Source of the DNA: Oscillatoriaceae cyanobacterium Prado104
GTDB taxonomy: Bacteria > Cyanobacteriota > Cyanobacteriia > Cyanobacteriales > Microcoleaceae
Direction: 5' to 3'
Assembly: GCA_025454405.1 (NCBI GenBank)
Contig: JALOON010000040.1
Span: forward strand, 47,734 to 111,733
Length of the DNA: 64,000 nt
The translations under genes and the position numbers were made by a program. This document shows, piece after piece, positions 25,720 through 34,887 of the stretch; the first letter of the stretch is position 1, and each line of letters opens with the position of its first letter. A model generated the notes under the pieces. It saw only the letters and a list, made by a program, of their open reading frames with translations, was not told the DNA's origin and searched no databases.

Positions 25720-27684
25720 CTACAAACGATCCGATCGATGCTGTTGGATGGGAATGCGGATCGCGAATTCAGTTCCGGTTTCAGGACTGGAAAAACATTC
25801 TAATGTGCCGTTGTGTTTTTTCACAATAATTTGATAGCTAATTGACATCCCCATTCCCGTACCTTTGCCAATGGGTTTGGTAGTGAAAAATGGATCGAAA
25901 ATTCTTTGTTGAGTATTTCGTTCCATGCCAGTTCCATTATCGATGATATGGATAGCAACTCTACCATCTCTGGTATTTTGAGTTTTGATGTAAATTGTAC
26001 AGGGATGTTTTTGTTGTTCCTCCACAGAACGCGATCGCGCGCGTTCTTCTAAGGCATCAATCGCGTTCGATAAAATATTCATAAATACTTGGTTCAATTG
26101 TCCGGCAAAGCATTCAACTTCAGGCAAATCGCCGTACTCTTTAATAATCTGAATTTCAGCGCGAGGCGACTCGGAACTCCCGTCAGGAAAGGATTGGGCT
26201 TTGAGGCGGCTTTGCAAGAGCATTAACGTGCTTTCGATGCCATCGTGAATATTGACGGGTTTAACTTCGGCTTCATCTAGGCGAGAAAACAAGCGAAGGG
26301 ATTTGACAATTTCCCGGATGCGTTCGGTGCCCAATTTCATGGAAGCCAACAACTTAGATAAATCTTGGCAAAGAAAGTCCAGGTCGATATCTTCTAGTTT
26401 GGCAGCGAGCTCGCCATTGGGTTGGGGGTATTGTGCTTGGTATAAAGCAATCAACTCGAGCAAGTCTTGGGTATAGGTTGCTGCATGGGTGATGTTACCG
26501 TGAATAAAGTTCACCGGATTGTTAATTTCGTGAGCAATACCAGCTACTAATTGTCCTAAACTAGACATTTTTTCGCTTTGCACCATTTGTGCTTGGGCGA
26601 GTTTTAGTTCTTCTAGGGTATGTTGCAATTCCTGTTTGGCAGCATCGGAAGCGGCTTTAGATTTTTTCAGTTCCCCCTGTTCAAATGCTTGAACTTGCCA
26701 CAGTACAAGAATCATTGTTGCTGCAAGTCCCACAACAACGATCGCGATCGGATCTAAGAGTTGAAGTTGGTCTTCAATGTTGCGGCGTGGAATGACTAAT
26801 GCCACAGACCAATCGGCTTCCTGAAGCGGCATAAAGGCAACATATTTTTGCGTGCCGTCAAGAGGAATCAGTTCGATGCCTTGTTCTTTTTTGACCATGC
26901 GTTGGGCAATTGCTGCTAAATCTCGGTCTGCCGATTGCAGTAAACTAGAAGCGGGTTTATCTACATTAGACATTAAGGCTGGATTGGGATGAAAAATCGG
27001 CTCTCCCTTGGAATTGAGGGCAAAAGCATAACTGTTATTACCATATTTGAGTTCGTTAACGACTTGAGTAACCCGTTCTACTGCGAGCAAACCCTCAAAT
27101 ACACCGATGGGTAAAGGATTACTGCGATCTTGCGACCAAATGGGTGTGGCGAGGACGATCTGAGGAGCTTGCAGCACTCGACTAATGATGGGATTACTAA
27201 TATAGTTTTTTCCAGATATTGCGTTTCTAAAATGCAGGCGATCTTGAATATTTACGTTACCCCCATCGATTTTACTGTTGTAGAGAGAACCGTCGGGATA
27301 TGCCAGCACAAAAGAAGTAAAATCTTTGATTCGTTTGGTTTCTGCTTGTAGGTAGGGTTTAACGATCGCCCAATCTAAAGACCTTACCTTCTGAGTGCTG
27401 GCGATGGTTTGTACTTCTGCCATGCGCGTCCCCAACCATCGATCGATCTTGCCAGTTTCTTGTTGTACTTCCAGAAAGGCATTGCGCTTGAGATTGTCTA
27501 GCATCAAATTTCGCACGACTTGGTAGCTAGCATAGGCCGCAATGCTGACTGCCAGTGTCGTCCCCGCGATCGCGAGTCGCATCAGTAAGTTACGTCTGGA
27601 ATTTGTTTTTTCATTGAGGTTTGGCGGTGTCTGAATAGAAGGCTGTCTGGCTGGAAGTTGGGGGCGGACGCGAGCGGAAGTCAT
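25720..27684 (-). CDS. Sensor histidine kinase with periplasmic Cache domain
   Basis: The protein has a membrane helix near residues 38-55, then an extracellular dCache-type domain (about residues 60-305: QETGKIDRWLGTRM, then GGNVNIQDRLHFRNAI and TPIWSQDR), a second helix (about 320-345), a coiled coil and a transmitter. The phosphoacceptor is His in GIAHEINNP; ATP-binding motifs are NAIDAL, DNGTGM and GKGTGMGMS. Such kinases sense small molecules outside the cell. ATG complementary to 27682-27684 is chosen over an upstream TTG (27699). There is no adjacent response regulator. The transmitter is paralogous to those of the kinases at 0-3 and 54-58 kb. Confidence 0.92.
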   Translation of the reverse strand: MTSARVRPQLPARQPSIQTPPNLNEKTNSRRNLLMRLAIAGTTLAVSIAAYASYQVVRNLMLDNLKRNAFLEVQQETGKIDRWLGTRMAEVQTIASTQKVRSLDWAIVKPYLQAETKRIKDFTSFVLAYPDGSLYNSKIDGGNVNIQDRLHFRNAISGKNYISNPIISRVLQAPQIVLATPIWSQDRSNPLPIGVFEGLLAVERVTQVVNELKYGNNSYAFALNSKGEPIFHPNPALMSNVDKPASSLLQSADRDLAAIAQRMVKKEQGIELIPLDGTQKYVAFMPLQEADWSVALVIPRRNIEDQLQLLDPIAIVVVGLAATMILVLWQVQAFEQGELKKSKAASDAAKQELQHTLEELKLAQAQMVQSEKMSSLGQLVAGIAHEINNPVNFIHGNITHAATYTQDLLELIALYQAQYPQPNGELAAKLEDIDLDFLCQDLSKLLASMKLGTERIREIVKSLRLFSRLDEAEVKPVNIHDGIESTLMLLQSRLKAQSFPDGSSESPRAEIQIIKEYGDLPEVECFAGQLNQVFMNILSNAIDALEERARSRSVEEQQKHPCTIYIKTQNTRDGRVAIHIIDNGTGMERNTQQRIFDPFFTTKPIGKGTGMGMSISYQIIVKKHNGTLECFSSPETGTEFAIRIPIQQHRSDRL

Positions 27685-27746
27685 AAGCAAGTAGACCAAA
27701 TTAAATGTATGGAGGAGGGGGGATAGGGAACGCGGAATATTGGTAA

Positions 27747-27989
27747 TTAAGGTTGGATAATACCTGATAGATTGCTACTGGATATCTCGGTAATTCCACG
27801 CTTAACTGCGTACTGATTGCGAAACTGCACCAACTCGCTAAAAGTCGGCATTTCGTTGCGCAGCAATTTCAAAACCACCGGCTGGCGGCTAGATGCCTGA
27901 ATTGCCCGATAAACTAAAGTTCTGGAACCTGCGTACAGTTGTTCGGTAACTTGATATCCCGATAGAGCGAGATTGCCGCTCCAAGCATT
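27747..27989 (-). pseudogene. N-terminal fragment of a Ser/Thr protein kinase
   Basis: Minus-strand codons encode SGYQVTEQLYAGSRTLVYRA and then VVLKLLRNEMPTFSELVQF, followed by RNQY. This is the first part of the kinase lobe in the very large cyanobacterial Ser/Thr kinase-AAA-GAF-histidine kinase proteins: a G loop (YAGSRTLVY) and the ATP-anchoring Lys (VVLK). A stop (27747) follows shortly after at SGIIQP. There is no ATG in frame at the normal start, which is expected about 15 residues before Tyr. The remnant lies directly upstream of the Cache histidine kinase, suggesting deletion of a larger kinase gene. It has no 60-codon ATG-initiated frame and is easy to overlook. Confidence 0.65.
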
Positions 27990-28030
27990 TGGATTGTTAT
28001 GGCAAGCTGTTGCGGCGGAATCGCCGATTG

Positions 28031-28446
28031 AAGTTATAGGTTTTTACATAAGTTTTATTTATCTGGCGCTGTAAGTTTTGCGATCTTAGGTTTGGCGATC
28101 GCCCTCTTGTCAATTAACTTTTATTTTAGCATCGAGTAATATTTTTTCAACTGCTACTGTCAGTTTTTTTCGCGCTGTAACTAGCTGTTAATTCTGCTGA
28201 TTTCTCTTTTTGAAACTATACAATTTATTTAAGTGAATGTACTGATTTTTAGCGCAACCTATCTTGATTTTTACTTTTAGCGGTTAAATAAGATCGACTT
28301 AGTAACAGGTAATTGATAATTGGTAATTGCTTGAGAGAGCCTCTCACTTAACTTAAAAATAGTTAGATATTCTATTTTCTTTGTGTTCCACCTGCGCGCC
28401 CTCCGGTCAATTATACAGTGTTGGAGGCACAGACTAGCTGATGTAG
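28031..28446. other. Spacer without genes
   Basis: AT-rich; no coding potential or strong structure was noticed apart from short HIP1-like sites. A 61-codon minus-strand frame at 28277-28462 overlaps the palindrome at 28447 and was not accepted. Confidence 0.5.
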
Positions 28447-28463
28447 GGTGCGCGGCGCGCACC
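28447..28463. repeat. GGTGCGCGGCGCGCACC palindrome
   Basis: One copy of the GTGCGC family, followed by TTACC, downstream of the cupin gene. Confidence 0.7.
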
Positions 28464-28499
28464 TTACCGCTAATAATAGAGTGTCAAACTACTCGATCG

Positions 28500-28946
28500 C
28501 TAACCCAAATCTGGCGCAACCATTTGAACGCCATATTTATCGAGAATTTCAAGCATTTTAGGCAGATCGTTGGGAAGTTCCCGAATCTTCTCACCCATTT
28601 CAATAAAAAAGTCATCAATCGCGCCTCCCACGGCCCAAACTAATAAGTGAATCGGTCGATCGGAATCATTTCTGTAGCCGTGAATCGTGCCTGGTGGTAT
28701 GTGAATGAAATCGTGAGGTTTAACAGTCAATACTTCACTGCCAACCTGCATGACCATTGACCCATCCAGAATATAGTAACTTTCCTCTTCTTTTGCGTGA
28801 ACGTGTGGCGGCACCGCACTGCCAGGAGGAACTTCAACAGTAACTACAGTCATGCTGTTAGGCGAGAGGCTGGATTTGAGTTTGATGCAAATTCGATCGC
28901 CGAGAACTTGCACATTTTGCCCTTGCTGACTTTGCACTACAGTCAT
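28500..28946 (-). CDS. Single-domain cupin protein
   Basis: A 148-residue beta-barrel protein of the cupin 2 type. Metal-binding residues are in PHVHAKEEESYYILDG (His-x-His, then Glu) and the second motif is PPGTIHGYRND (His). It ends with an unusual helical tail (FFIEMGEKIRELPNDLPK) that extends the barrel by about 40 residues. Cupins of this kind include isomerases and dioxygenases as well as sensors; the substrate cannot be inferred. Start ATG complementary to 28944-28946. Single gene. Confidence 0.85.
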   Translation of the reverse strand: MTVVQSQQGQNVQVLGDRICIKLKSSLSPNSMTVVTVEVPPGSAVPPHVHAKEEESYYILDGSMVMQVGSEVLTVKPHDFIHIPPGTIHGYRNDSDRPIHLLVWAVGGAIDDFFIEMGEKIRELPNDLPKMLEILDKYGVQMVAPDLG

Positions 28947-29024
28947 AGCTTGCTAATGCTCCTTAAGAGATAGGCTTTATTAATAAATACGCTGGTTCGA
29001 TCGAATTGGATCTCTAACAGTATT

Positions 29025-29121
29025 TACAGCAGTTTTCAGGTATGTTCGGTACAGAGAAACCCGGTAACTTCGGCGAAACCGGGTTTCTGAGGTGTACTTC
29101 ATAAACTTGCAATCTGCTGTA
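29025..29121 (+). mobile_element. 97-bp miniature element, copy 1
   Basis: The element is bounded by TACAGCAG and CTGCTGTA as terminal inverted repeats. The core hairpin AACCCGGT/ACCGGGTT (29057-29084) has the loop AACTTCGGCGAA. Flanks GTTTTCAGGTATG and ACTTCATAAACTTGCAATC match copy 2 at 60026-60127, where the loop is inverted. It is too short to encode a protein. Confidence 0.8.
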
Positions 29122-29296
29122 TCTGCATTCACCTGCGTCGATCGGCATTCATCTGCAGTTAAAAAATCACCGAATAACTATAAAACGGCATAACCCGTAC
29201 ACGTATACCAGAGAAATGCGCCTTGGCAAAATGTTGCCGCACCATGCCAAGACGACTTCCCCAAAGTTGAACGCCCAACAAAGGAGCAATCTAATT

Positions 29297-29389
29297 ATGA
29301 TTCAAGATCCAGAAAAAGAGCCAGAATACTGGGACGAGATGTATTTCGATCTACGTTCATCCGCGTTAATCCGCCAGCATCTGCGGTAG
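29297..29389 (+). CDS. Possible 30-residue peptide or gene remnant
   Basis: AAAGGAG lies about ten bases before an ATG that starts MIQDPEKEPEYWDEMYFDL, then runs into repetitive spacer sequence (CATCCGCGTTAATCCGCC) that supplies the rest and the stop. The ribosome binding site and first 19 codons look genuine; the remainder looks like a repeat insertion or a truncated gene. The acs gene on the other strand ends eight bases later. Confidence 0.3.
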   Translation: MIQDPEKEPEYWDEMYFDLRSSALIRQHLR

Positions 29390-29396
29390 CAAAAAC

Positions 29397-31367
29397 CTAC
29401 GAACCCCCGCGCAACTTATCCAAAACAGTCCGATCTTCCAAAGTTGAAGTATCCCCAGAAACCTCCTGCCCCGCAGCCAAAGAACGCAACAAACGCCGCA
29501 TAATTTTGCCGCTGCGAGTCTTCGGCAAAGCATCAGTAAATCGAATCTCTCCCGGACGCGCGATCGCCCCTATTTCCTTAACAACATGCTGCTTCAATTC
29601 TTTCTCCAATTCAGGACTCGGCTGCTGCGAGTTATCCAGCGTTACAAACGCCACAATTTCCTCACCTTTAATCTCATCTGGTTTGCCAACAACCGCAGCT
29701 TCCGCCACCGCTGGATGCGATACCAAAGCTGATTCAACTTCCATCGTTCCCAGTCGGTGTCCGGCAACATTAATTACATCATCAACGCGGCCCATTACCC
29801 AAAAATAACCATCTTTATCTTTGTGCGCGCCGTCCCCCGCAAAGTAAATACATTGACCGTCTTTCGGGTGCAAATATTCCCAATAAGTGCGGCGGAAGCG
29901 ATCGGGATCGTTGAACAGAGTTCGCATCATTCCCGGCCAAGGATGTTTGACAACTAAATAACCGCCGCTTTCGTTAGTTACTGGTTCGCCATCTTGGTCA
30001 ACAACATCGGCAACAATTCCTGGGAAAGGAAGAGTTGCCGAACCGGGTTTTGCGGGGATGGCACCAGGCAAAGCGGTAATCATAATGCCGCCAGTTTCTG
30101 TCTGCCACCAAGTATCGACGATCGGACAATTTGTGTTGCCAATAACTCGGTAATACCACATCCAAGCTTCAGGATTGATCGGTTCGCCGACGGTTCCCAA
30201 CAACCGCAAAGATGACAAATCTCGCGCCTTCGGCAAGTCTTCGCCCATTTTCATAAACGTGCGAATTGCTGTCGGTGCGGTGTAGAAAACTGTGACGCCG
30301 TATTTAGCAATTACATCCCAAAAACAGCCGGGATTTGAAGGGCGGGGCGCGCCTTCATACATTAATGTTGTTGCACCGTTAGACAGCGGCCCGTAGACGA
30401 TGTAACTGTGTCCGGTAATCCAGCCGACATCGGCAGTACACCAATAAACATCAGTGTCTTGCAAGTCGAAAATCCACTTGGTTGTCATGTGGGTGTAAAG
30501 GTTGTAACCGCCCGTTGTATGCACGACACCTTTGGGTTTTCCGGTACTTCCAGATGTGTAGAGAATGAATAGCATATCTTCGCTATCCATCGGTTCGGCA
30601 GGACAATTTGGCGATGCATCTTTTTGCAGTTCGTGCCACCAAACATCGCGCCCGGATTCCATCTCAATTTGTTGTTTGGTGCGTTGAATTACGAGAACGT
30701 TAGTAACACTAGGTACGGCATTATTTGCTAATGCTTTATCGACTTGTGCTTTGAGGCCGACTGCTGCATCTTTGCGGAAGCCGCCATCAGCAGTAATTAC
30801 CAGTTTTGCTTGACCGTCAACGAGTCGATCGCGCAATGCTTCGGCACTGAATCCGCCAAAAACAACGCTGTGTACTGCACCGATTCTGGCACAAGCTAAC
30901 ATGGCGATCGCGGCTTCGGGAATCATCGGCATGTAAATACCAACTCGATCGCCTTTTTGCACTCCCAATTGCTTGATAACATTCGCCATTTGGCAAACTT
31001 CGCGGTGGAGTTGCGCGTAAGTTAGCGTGCGGGAATCTCCGGGTTCGCCTTCCCAAATTAAGGCGGCTTTATTTTTTCTCCAAGTGGTTAAGTGTCTGTC
31101 AAGACAGTTGTAAGAAATGTTAATTTTGCCGTTAACAAACCATTTAGCAAAGGGCGGCTGCCAGTCGAGTACGGTATCCCATTTTTGAAACCAGTCTAAC
31201 TCTCGATCGGCCAGTTCGGCCCAGAATGCTTGGGGGTCGGCTTTTGCTTTGTCGTACAGGGCGCGGTATTCTTCCAAGCTTTTGATTTGAGCTTTTGCGG
31301 AGAATTCCGCGGGGGGTTGAAATAGGCGTTTTTCTTGGAGGATTGATTCGATCGTATCTTGTGACAT
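29397..31367 (-). CDS. acs: Acetyl-CoA synthetase (AMP-forming)
   Basis: A full-length 656-residue ANL-superfamily ligase. It contains the P-loop [11 protein letters not shown] (about residue 270), the TWWQTETGG core and the C-terminal [11 protein letters not shown] with the regulatory Lys that is acetylated in other bacteria. The N-terminal ACAS domain ([19 protein letters not shown]) is also present. It converts acetate, ATP and CoA to acetyl-CoA for acetate assimilation. ATG start complementary to 31365-31367; the gene is monocistronic. Confidence 0.97.
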   Translation of the reverse strand: MSQDTIESILQEKRLFQPPAEFSAKAQIKSLEEYRALYDKAKADPQAFWAELADRELDWFQKWDTVLDWQPPFAKWFVNGKINISYNCLDRHLTTWRKNKAALIWEGEPGDSRTLTYAQLHREVCQMANVIKQLGVQKGDRVGIYMPMIPEAAIAMLACARIGAVHSVVFGGFSAEALRDRLVDGQAKLVITADGGFRKDAAVGLKAQVDKALANNAVPSVTNVLVIQRTKQQIEMESGRDVWWHELQKDASPNCPAEPMDSEDMLFILYTSGSTGKPKGVVHTTGGYNLYTHMTTKWIFDLQDTDVYWCTADVGWITGHSYIVYGPLSNGATTLMYEGAPRPSNPGCFWDVIAKYGVTVFYTAPTAIRTFMKMGEDLPKARDLSSLRLLGTVGEPINPEAWMWYYRVIGNTNCPIVDTWWQTETGGIMITALPGAIPAKPGSATLPFPGIVADVVDQDGEPVTNESGGYLVVKHPWPGMMRTLFNDPDRFRRTYWEYLHPKDGQCIYFAGDGAHKDKDGYFWVMGRVDDVINVAGHRLGTMEVESALVSHPAVAEAAVVGKPDEIKGEEIVAFVTLDNSQQPSPELEKELKQHVVKEIGAIARPGEIRFTDALPKTRSGKIMRRLLRSLAAGQEVSGDTSTLEDRTVLDKLRGGS

Positions 31368-31488
31368 TGCTTTTAACTTTTACAGTGGCTGGTCTTTTTA
31401 ACTATTGTTTGCACAAGTTGCTGCAAAAGTATGTTTATTTTCCTTAAGTTTTTGGAAAATTTTGTAAGTGTTAGGGATGTGTTAGAAA

Positions 31489-31851
31489 TCATGGCAGTGG
31501 TAAATGCTCAATTCTATCTTGGTACTCATCATCAAACGAGCCTTGATAAATCAAAATCAATTCGTCAATATTTTGACCGATACTCAGCTTGGAATTCAGG
31601 ATAAAGATTCCTGGGATATGGCGATTTTGCTCTAGATGATCTGCTAAATGAACTGGCATAGAGCGGCGGTTGTTGGTAACGAGAATAAAGTTGCGGGTTT
31701 CGCACCAAATAAGAATTTCTGGATCGAGAGTTCCTTGGGGATGTGCTGTTAGTTCTCCCACTGCGAGAACAACCAAATCGGGATTGCGCCTGCGAATTTG
31801 GTTAACATAGGCAGGAGCAACATTTTCATCAAATAGATACTGGATTGCCAT
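31489..31851 (-). CDS. DUF5615 PIN-like toxin
   Basis: The 120-residue protein is a DUF5615-type PIN-like domain: FDENVAPAYVNQIRR at the start, then LDPEILIWCETRNFILVTNNRRSM. The first Asp-Glu pair and the later Asp/Glu residues could coordinate a metal ion as in ribonucleases of the PIN fold. Paired with a DUF433 antitoxin, it forms a VapBC-like toxin-antitoxin module. The gene begins 23 bases inside the end of the DUF433 gene, indicating coupling. Toxicity is inferred from family and pairing, not seen. Confidence 0.8.
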   Translation of the reverse strand: MAIQYLFDENVAPAYVNQIRRRNPDLVVLAVGELTAHPQGTLDPEILIWCETRNFILVTNNRRSMPVHLADHLEQNRHIPGIFILNSKLSIGQNIDELILIYQGSFDDEYQDRIEHLPLP

Positions 31852-32344
31852 CAGCTTTTCTCATTGCATCTCTTGCTGCTCTCAGTTTGCGAATTTTTTC
31901 ATAGACTGGACGGGGATTGCGACGTTGTTCTTCTTGCATTTTTTCGCCCCATTCCAACCATTCGGTTATGTATTTACCGACTGCTTCTTTGTTGTGCAGG
32001 TAGTATAAAATTGTCGCATAAACCTGTTCGAGGGTGAGGGATGTATAAATGTTAGCGATTTCTTCGGGAGTGCGGGCGCGAAACAGGTATTCATAAAGAA
32101 TGGTTTCGATGCCGATCCGAGTACCTTTGAGCCGAATATCATCGGGTCTGAGGAAGCTGAAATAGTCTTCTAGTTGCGTGGCTTGGTGGTTGGCTTCATC
32201 AGATGGTTTGTCTTCATTAATTGCTGTTGCTTCGGGAACCAGTACAACTACCTCAACTCGGCTATTGCTGTCTAACTTTAGCGGTTCTTCAACGCACAAT
32301 TGCCCTCGATCGTCGATCGTTCCCCTCACTTTAATTTCTTTCAT
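31829..32344 (-). CDS. DUF433 antitoxin-like protein
   Basis: The 171-residue protein has an N-terminal beta-rich part (VRGTIDDRGQLCVEEPL, LDSNSRVEVVVLVPE) typical of cyanobacterial antitoxin-like proteins and a DUF433 helix-turn-helix segment (IRLKGTRIGIETILYEYLF, ARTPEEIANIYTSLTLEQVYATI). The C-terminal charged helix would wrap the toxin. Such a protein probably binds its own promoter and neutralises the DUF5615 partner; the overlap of 23 bp supports a module. The start ATG is complementary to 32342-32344. Promoter region shared with the divergent nuclease-like gene at 32451. Confidence 0.78.
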   Translation of the reverse strand: MKEIKVRGTIDDRGQLCVEEPLKLDSNSRVEVVVLVPEATAINEDKPSDEANHQATQLEDYFSFLRPDDIRLKGTRIGIETILYEYLFRARTPEEIANIYTSLTLEQVYATILYYLHNKEAVGKYITEWLEWGEKMQEEQRRNPRPVYEKIRKLRAARDAMRKADGNPVSI

Positions 32345-32450
32345 AAAATTTACCCGATTTACTGGAGTGATATCTGGTAAGATTATATCATAGCAAATCT
32401 GTTTGTAATTCTTTTATAATATAAATTGTAGAAACAGTCGCCCTAAACCC

Positions 32451-33110
32451 ATGACCCAAAACTTAGACGCAAGCAAGCTATCGCTCAATGAAGTTCACCA
32501 GCTTCTCAAATTGGAAGAGCGAGAAGCAGAGGCCTGGAGCGATTTTTTCTCTCTGGAACCGCTGAGTGAATTTGAACAGCAGGAATTAGTAAAAATTAGA
32601 AATAACTTTCGACGGTACTTAGCAGCAGGTAAAGTATCTGAAGAACTGGTGAAGTTTTTGGTACTTTCACCTTTAATGAGTTTAACCGGATTCTTCGACG
32701 TTCCCGTAGTGCTGACGATGGAGGATAGCATACCCATTGAAGTTGAAGATGAAGATACTTTAATTAAAGGACGGTTGGATATTCTAGCTGTAAATCAGCC
32801 GGAAGTAGCAATAGCAGCGACGCAGTTTTGGATTTTGGTAGTCGAGGCTAAAAATAGCGCGATCGATCCTTGGGCAGGTTTGCCACAATTGCTGACTTAT
32901 GCTTGTAAAAGTTTGCAACAGCAATCGTCTGTTTGGGGATTGACGACAAATGGACGCAACTATCAGTTTGTGCGGGTGACGCGGGGAAATCCTTGTACTT
33001 ATCAGATTTTACCAGAATTGAATTTGATTGACAGGGAGCGATCGCTCTTGTTAGCGCAAGTATTGAAAGCTATTTGCAAATTGCAGAACGTGCAGTTACA
33101 ATTGGCATGA
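32451..33110 (+). CDS. PD-(D/E)XK nuclease-like protein
   Basis: The 219-residue protein has the signature of the type I restriction HsdR N-terminal nuclease fold: IKGRLDILAV (Asp) and WILVVEAKNSAIDPWAGLPQLLTYA, giving a D...ExK motif around residues 108-134. The helix-loop LPQLLTYA is shared with stand-alone members common in cyanobacteria. These are annotated as restriction-like proteins, but the biological role is unproven. It lies upstream of a methyltransferase on the same strand (66 bp apart), so restriction-modification context is plausible. ATG at 32451. Confidence 0.75.
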   Translation: MTQNLDASKLSLNEVHQLLKLEEREAEAWSDFFSLEPLSEFEQQELVKIRNNFRRYLAAGKVSEELVKFLVLSPLMSLTGFFDVPVVLTMEDSIPIEVEDEDTLIKGRLDILAVNQPEVAIAATQFWILVVEAKNSAIDPWAGLPQLLTYACKSLQQQSSVWGLTTNGRNYQFVRVTRGNPCTYQILPELNLIDRERSLLLAQVLKAICKLQNVQLQLA

Positions 33111-33176
33111 GGATTGGGCATTCACAACGCAGTTTTATGAATCCGATCCGCTTTTGCTACAATCGTCAATTATATC

Positions 33177-34025
33177 ATGCTTTTAACTGACATAGTAAAT
33201 TTTTTAGGCAAACCCTATTTCCAAGCACCCAATTGCCTTATTTATCATATGGACTGCTTAGAAGCAATGTCTAACCTCCCTGATGAATGCGTCAATCTGG
33301 CTGTTACCAGTCCTCCCTATAACATTGGCAAAGAATATGAAAAAAAACTACCGCTCGATCGGTATTTAAACTGGTGTGAAAGCTGGATAAGTGAAATTTA
33401 CCGGCTAACTCTTCCTAGCGGCGCTTTCTGGCTAAACTTGGGGTATCTATCAATTCCCAATAAAGCTAAAGCTATCCCCATTCCCTATCTACTTTGGGAC
33501 AAAATTTCTTTTTATCTCATCCAAGAAGTTATCTGGCACTATGGTGCCGGAGTTGCTGGTAGTAAGTTCTTTTCACCGCGCAATGAAAAGTTTCTTTGGT
33601 ACGTTAAAAATCCTGAAAATTATACTTTTAATCTAGATGAAGTGCGCGATCCAAATGTCAAATATCCCAATCAAAAAAAGCATGGCAAAATTAAAGTCAA
33701 CTCCCAAGGCAAAAATCCGACTGATGTTTGGGAATTCCCCAAGGTAACTTCGGGTCAAAATAGAGCCTCAAAAGAGCGAACAGCTCACCCCGCTCAATTT
33801 CCCAGCGCTGTCATCCAGCGAATCCTCAAAGCTTCATCTAACCCAAATGAAATCATTCTAGACCCTTTTATAGGTTCGGGAACTACAGCGGTTGTTGCTT
33901 TAGATTTGCAGCGCACTATTATCGGATTTGAGATTTGTCAGGAATATTGCGATTTAGCTGCCAACCGAATTGATAATTTTCTTCGGCAAAAGCAGCTTAA
34001 TGAAGCTCAATTATCTTTATTTTAA
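33177..34025 (+). CDS. Site-specific DNA methyltransferase (beta type)
   Basis: The 282-residue protein carries motif IV TSPPYN near residue 41 and motif I DPFIGSGTT near residue 236, in the order IV then I that defines beta-class N4-cytosine or N6-adenine methyltransferases. Both motifs are intact and the enzyme appears complete. The region between motifs, including the target-recognition part (SKFFSPRNEKFLWYVKN), cannot be assigned a sequence specificity. It probably modified DNA in a type II system whose endonuclease is now only a convergent remnant at 34038-34229. ATG at 33177, no strong ribosome binding site. Confidence 0.9.
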   Translation: MLLTDIVNFLGKPYFQAPNCLIYHMDCLEAMSNLPDECVNLAVTSPPYNIGKEYEKKLPLDRYLNWCESWISEIYRLTLPSGAFWLNLGYLSIPNKAKAIPIPYLLWDKISFYLIQEVIWHYGAGVAGSKFFSPRNEKFLWYVKNPENYTFNLDEVRDPNVKYPNQKKHGKIKVNSQGKNPTDVWEFPKVTSGQNRASKERTAHPAQFPSAVIQRILKASSNPNEIILDPFIGSGTTAVVALDLQRTIIGFEICQEYCDLAANRIDNFLRQKQLNEAQLSLF

Positions 34026-34037
34026 AGATGGTAAATT

Positions 34038-34229
34038 TTATGAAATAGGCAATTCCAGCAACTTATATCGCTCTACATCAGGGCTTAATTTAGCTTGCTG
34101 ACCGGTGGCCGCTTTTTGCCCTTGCCAATCTTCTCGATCGATCCATCCAAATCTAACTAAATTAATATTTAGAGCTTGTGCATTTTGAGTATTGTTAGTC
34201 ACACAAGCAATATATCGATGACTGCACTT
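34038..34229 (-). pseudogene. C-terminal remnant, perhaps of a restriction endonuclease
   Basis: The minus strand from 34229 to a stop at 34038 reads CSHRYIACVTNNTQNAQALN and then INLVRFGWIDREDWQGQKA, ending YKLLELPIS. There is no ATG, and a stop lies directly upstream, so this is a 3' fragment. Its amino-acid composition is coding-like and it ends 12 bp from the methyltransferase stop, in the tail-to-tail arrangement common in type II systems. I cannot name the family; assignment as the lost endonuclease is an inference from context. The methyltransferase may therefore be an orphan. Confidence 0.45.
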
Positions 34230-34396
34230 CTACATCTACACACTATGAGTGTGATTATGGCTCTGATTTAAGGTTGAAATGATGGTGGAATCGCCCGCCC
34301 CATCGAATTCTCTGTGTCGTCTCTGGTGGCTGTTGCTTCTAGCCCGATCGCCCTTGTTGTCAAAGGTAATGATAACAAGGGCGATCGCACAAAACA

Positions 34397-34630
34397 TTAT
34401 TCAGACGGTGGAATCGGGCGATCGATCTGCGGATTTGGCGGTTGTTGGGTATTTTGAGTGGTAATGTAAGTTGTTGCTAGCGGAATTAGGGCAGGAATTA
34501 GGGCGATCGCGATCGGTACAGCAACTTTTTCGATCCACCATTTGAGGTTGGAATTATCAGATTTTTTCACTTTGTTTACCTTTTTAGCTAATACAGTCTT
34601 GTTCGGGGTTTGTCGTTTTAACATCTTCAT
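34397..34630 (-). CDS. Small single-pass membrane protein
   Basis: A very basic N-terminus (LKRQTPNKTVLAKKVNKVKK) precedes one hydrophobic helix (VAVPIAIALIPALIPLA, about residues 37-57) and a proline-rich end (TQQPPNPQIDRPIPP). AGAAGGAAA lies about ten bases before the ATG, which supports translation. A 61-codon plus-strand frame overlaps and is rejected. The family is not recognised. It is divergent from the AAA_35 gene to its right. Confidence 0.55.
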   Translation of the reverse strand: MKMLKRQTPNKTVLAKKVNKVKKSDNSNLKWWIEKVAVPIAIALIPALIPLATTYITTQNTQQPPNPQIDRPIPPSE

Positions 34631-34762
34631 TTAGTTCATTTCCTTCTCTACACTTTCAAATGTAGCGCTAACTGACTGAGTATTATTTATTTGCTAAATA
34701 AGTCCAACAAAATTGTCACTTGCCTGGTAATCACCCAATTTGCATGCAATTGAGTTGAAGGG

Positions 34763-34813
34763 TTTGTGAAAAACAATTCACAAAGTAGCTGGTGTTTGTA
34801 AATTTGTGAAATT
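34763..34813. promoter_or_regulatory. Three TTTGTGAA boxes upstream of AAA_35 genes
   Basis: TTTGTGAA (34763-34770) and TTCACAAA (34777-34784) form a perfect inverted repeat with a 6-bp spacer, and a third direct TTTGTGAA occurs at 34803-34810. They lie about 75-125 bp before the ATG at 34888. The arrangement resembles an operator, but the regulator is unknown. Confidence 0.4.
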
Positions 34814-34887
34814 ACACTGACTATCCGGGCTGAAGCTGAAAACCGTGCTAAATTAGTAAGACTGGCAGGTAAAGCGTTAAGGCAGGT

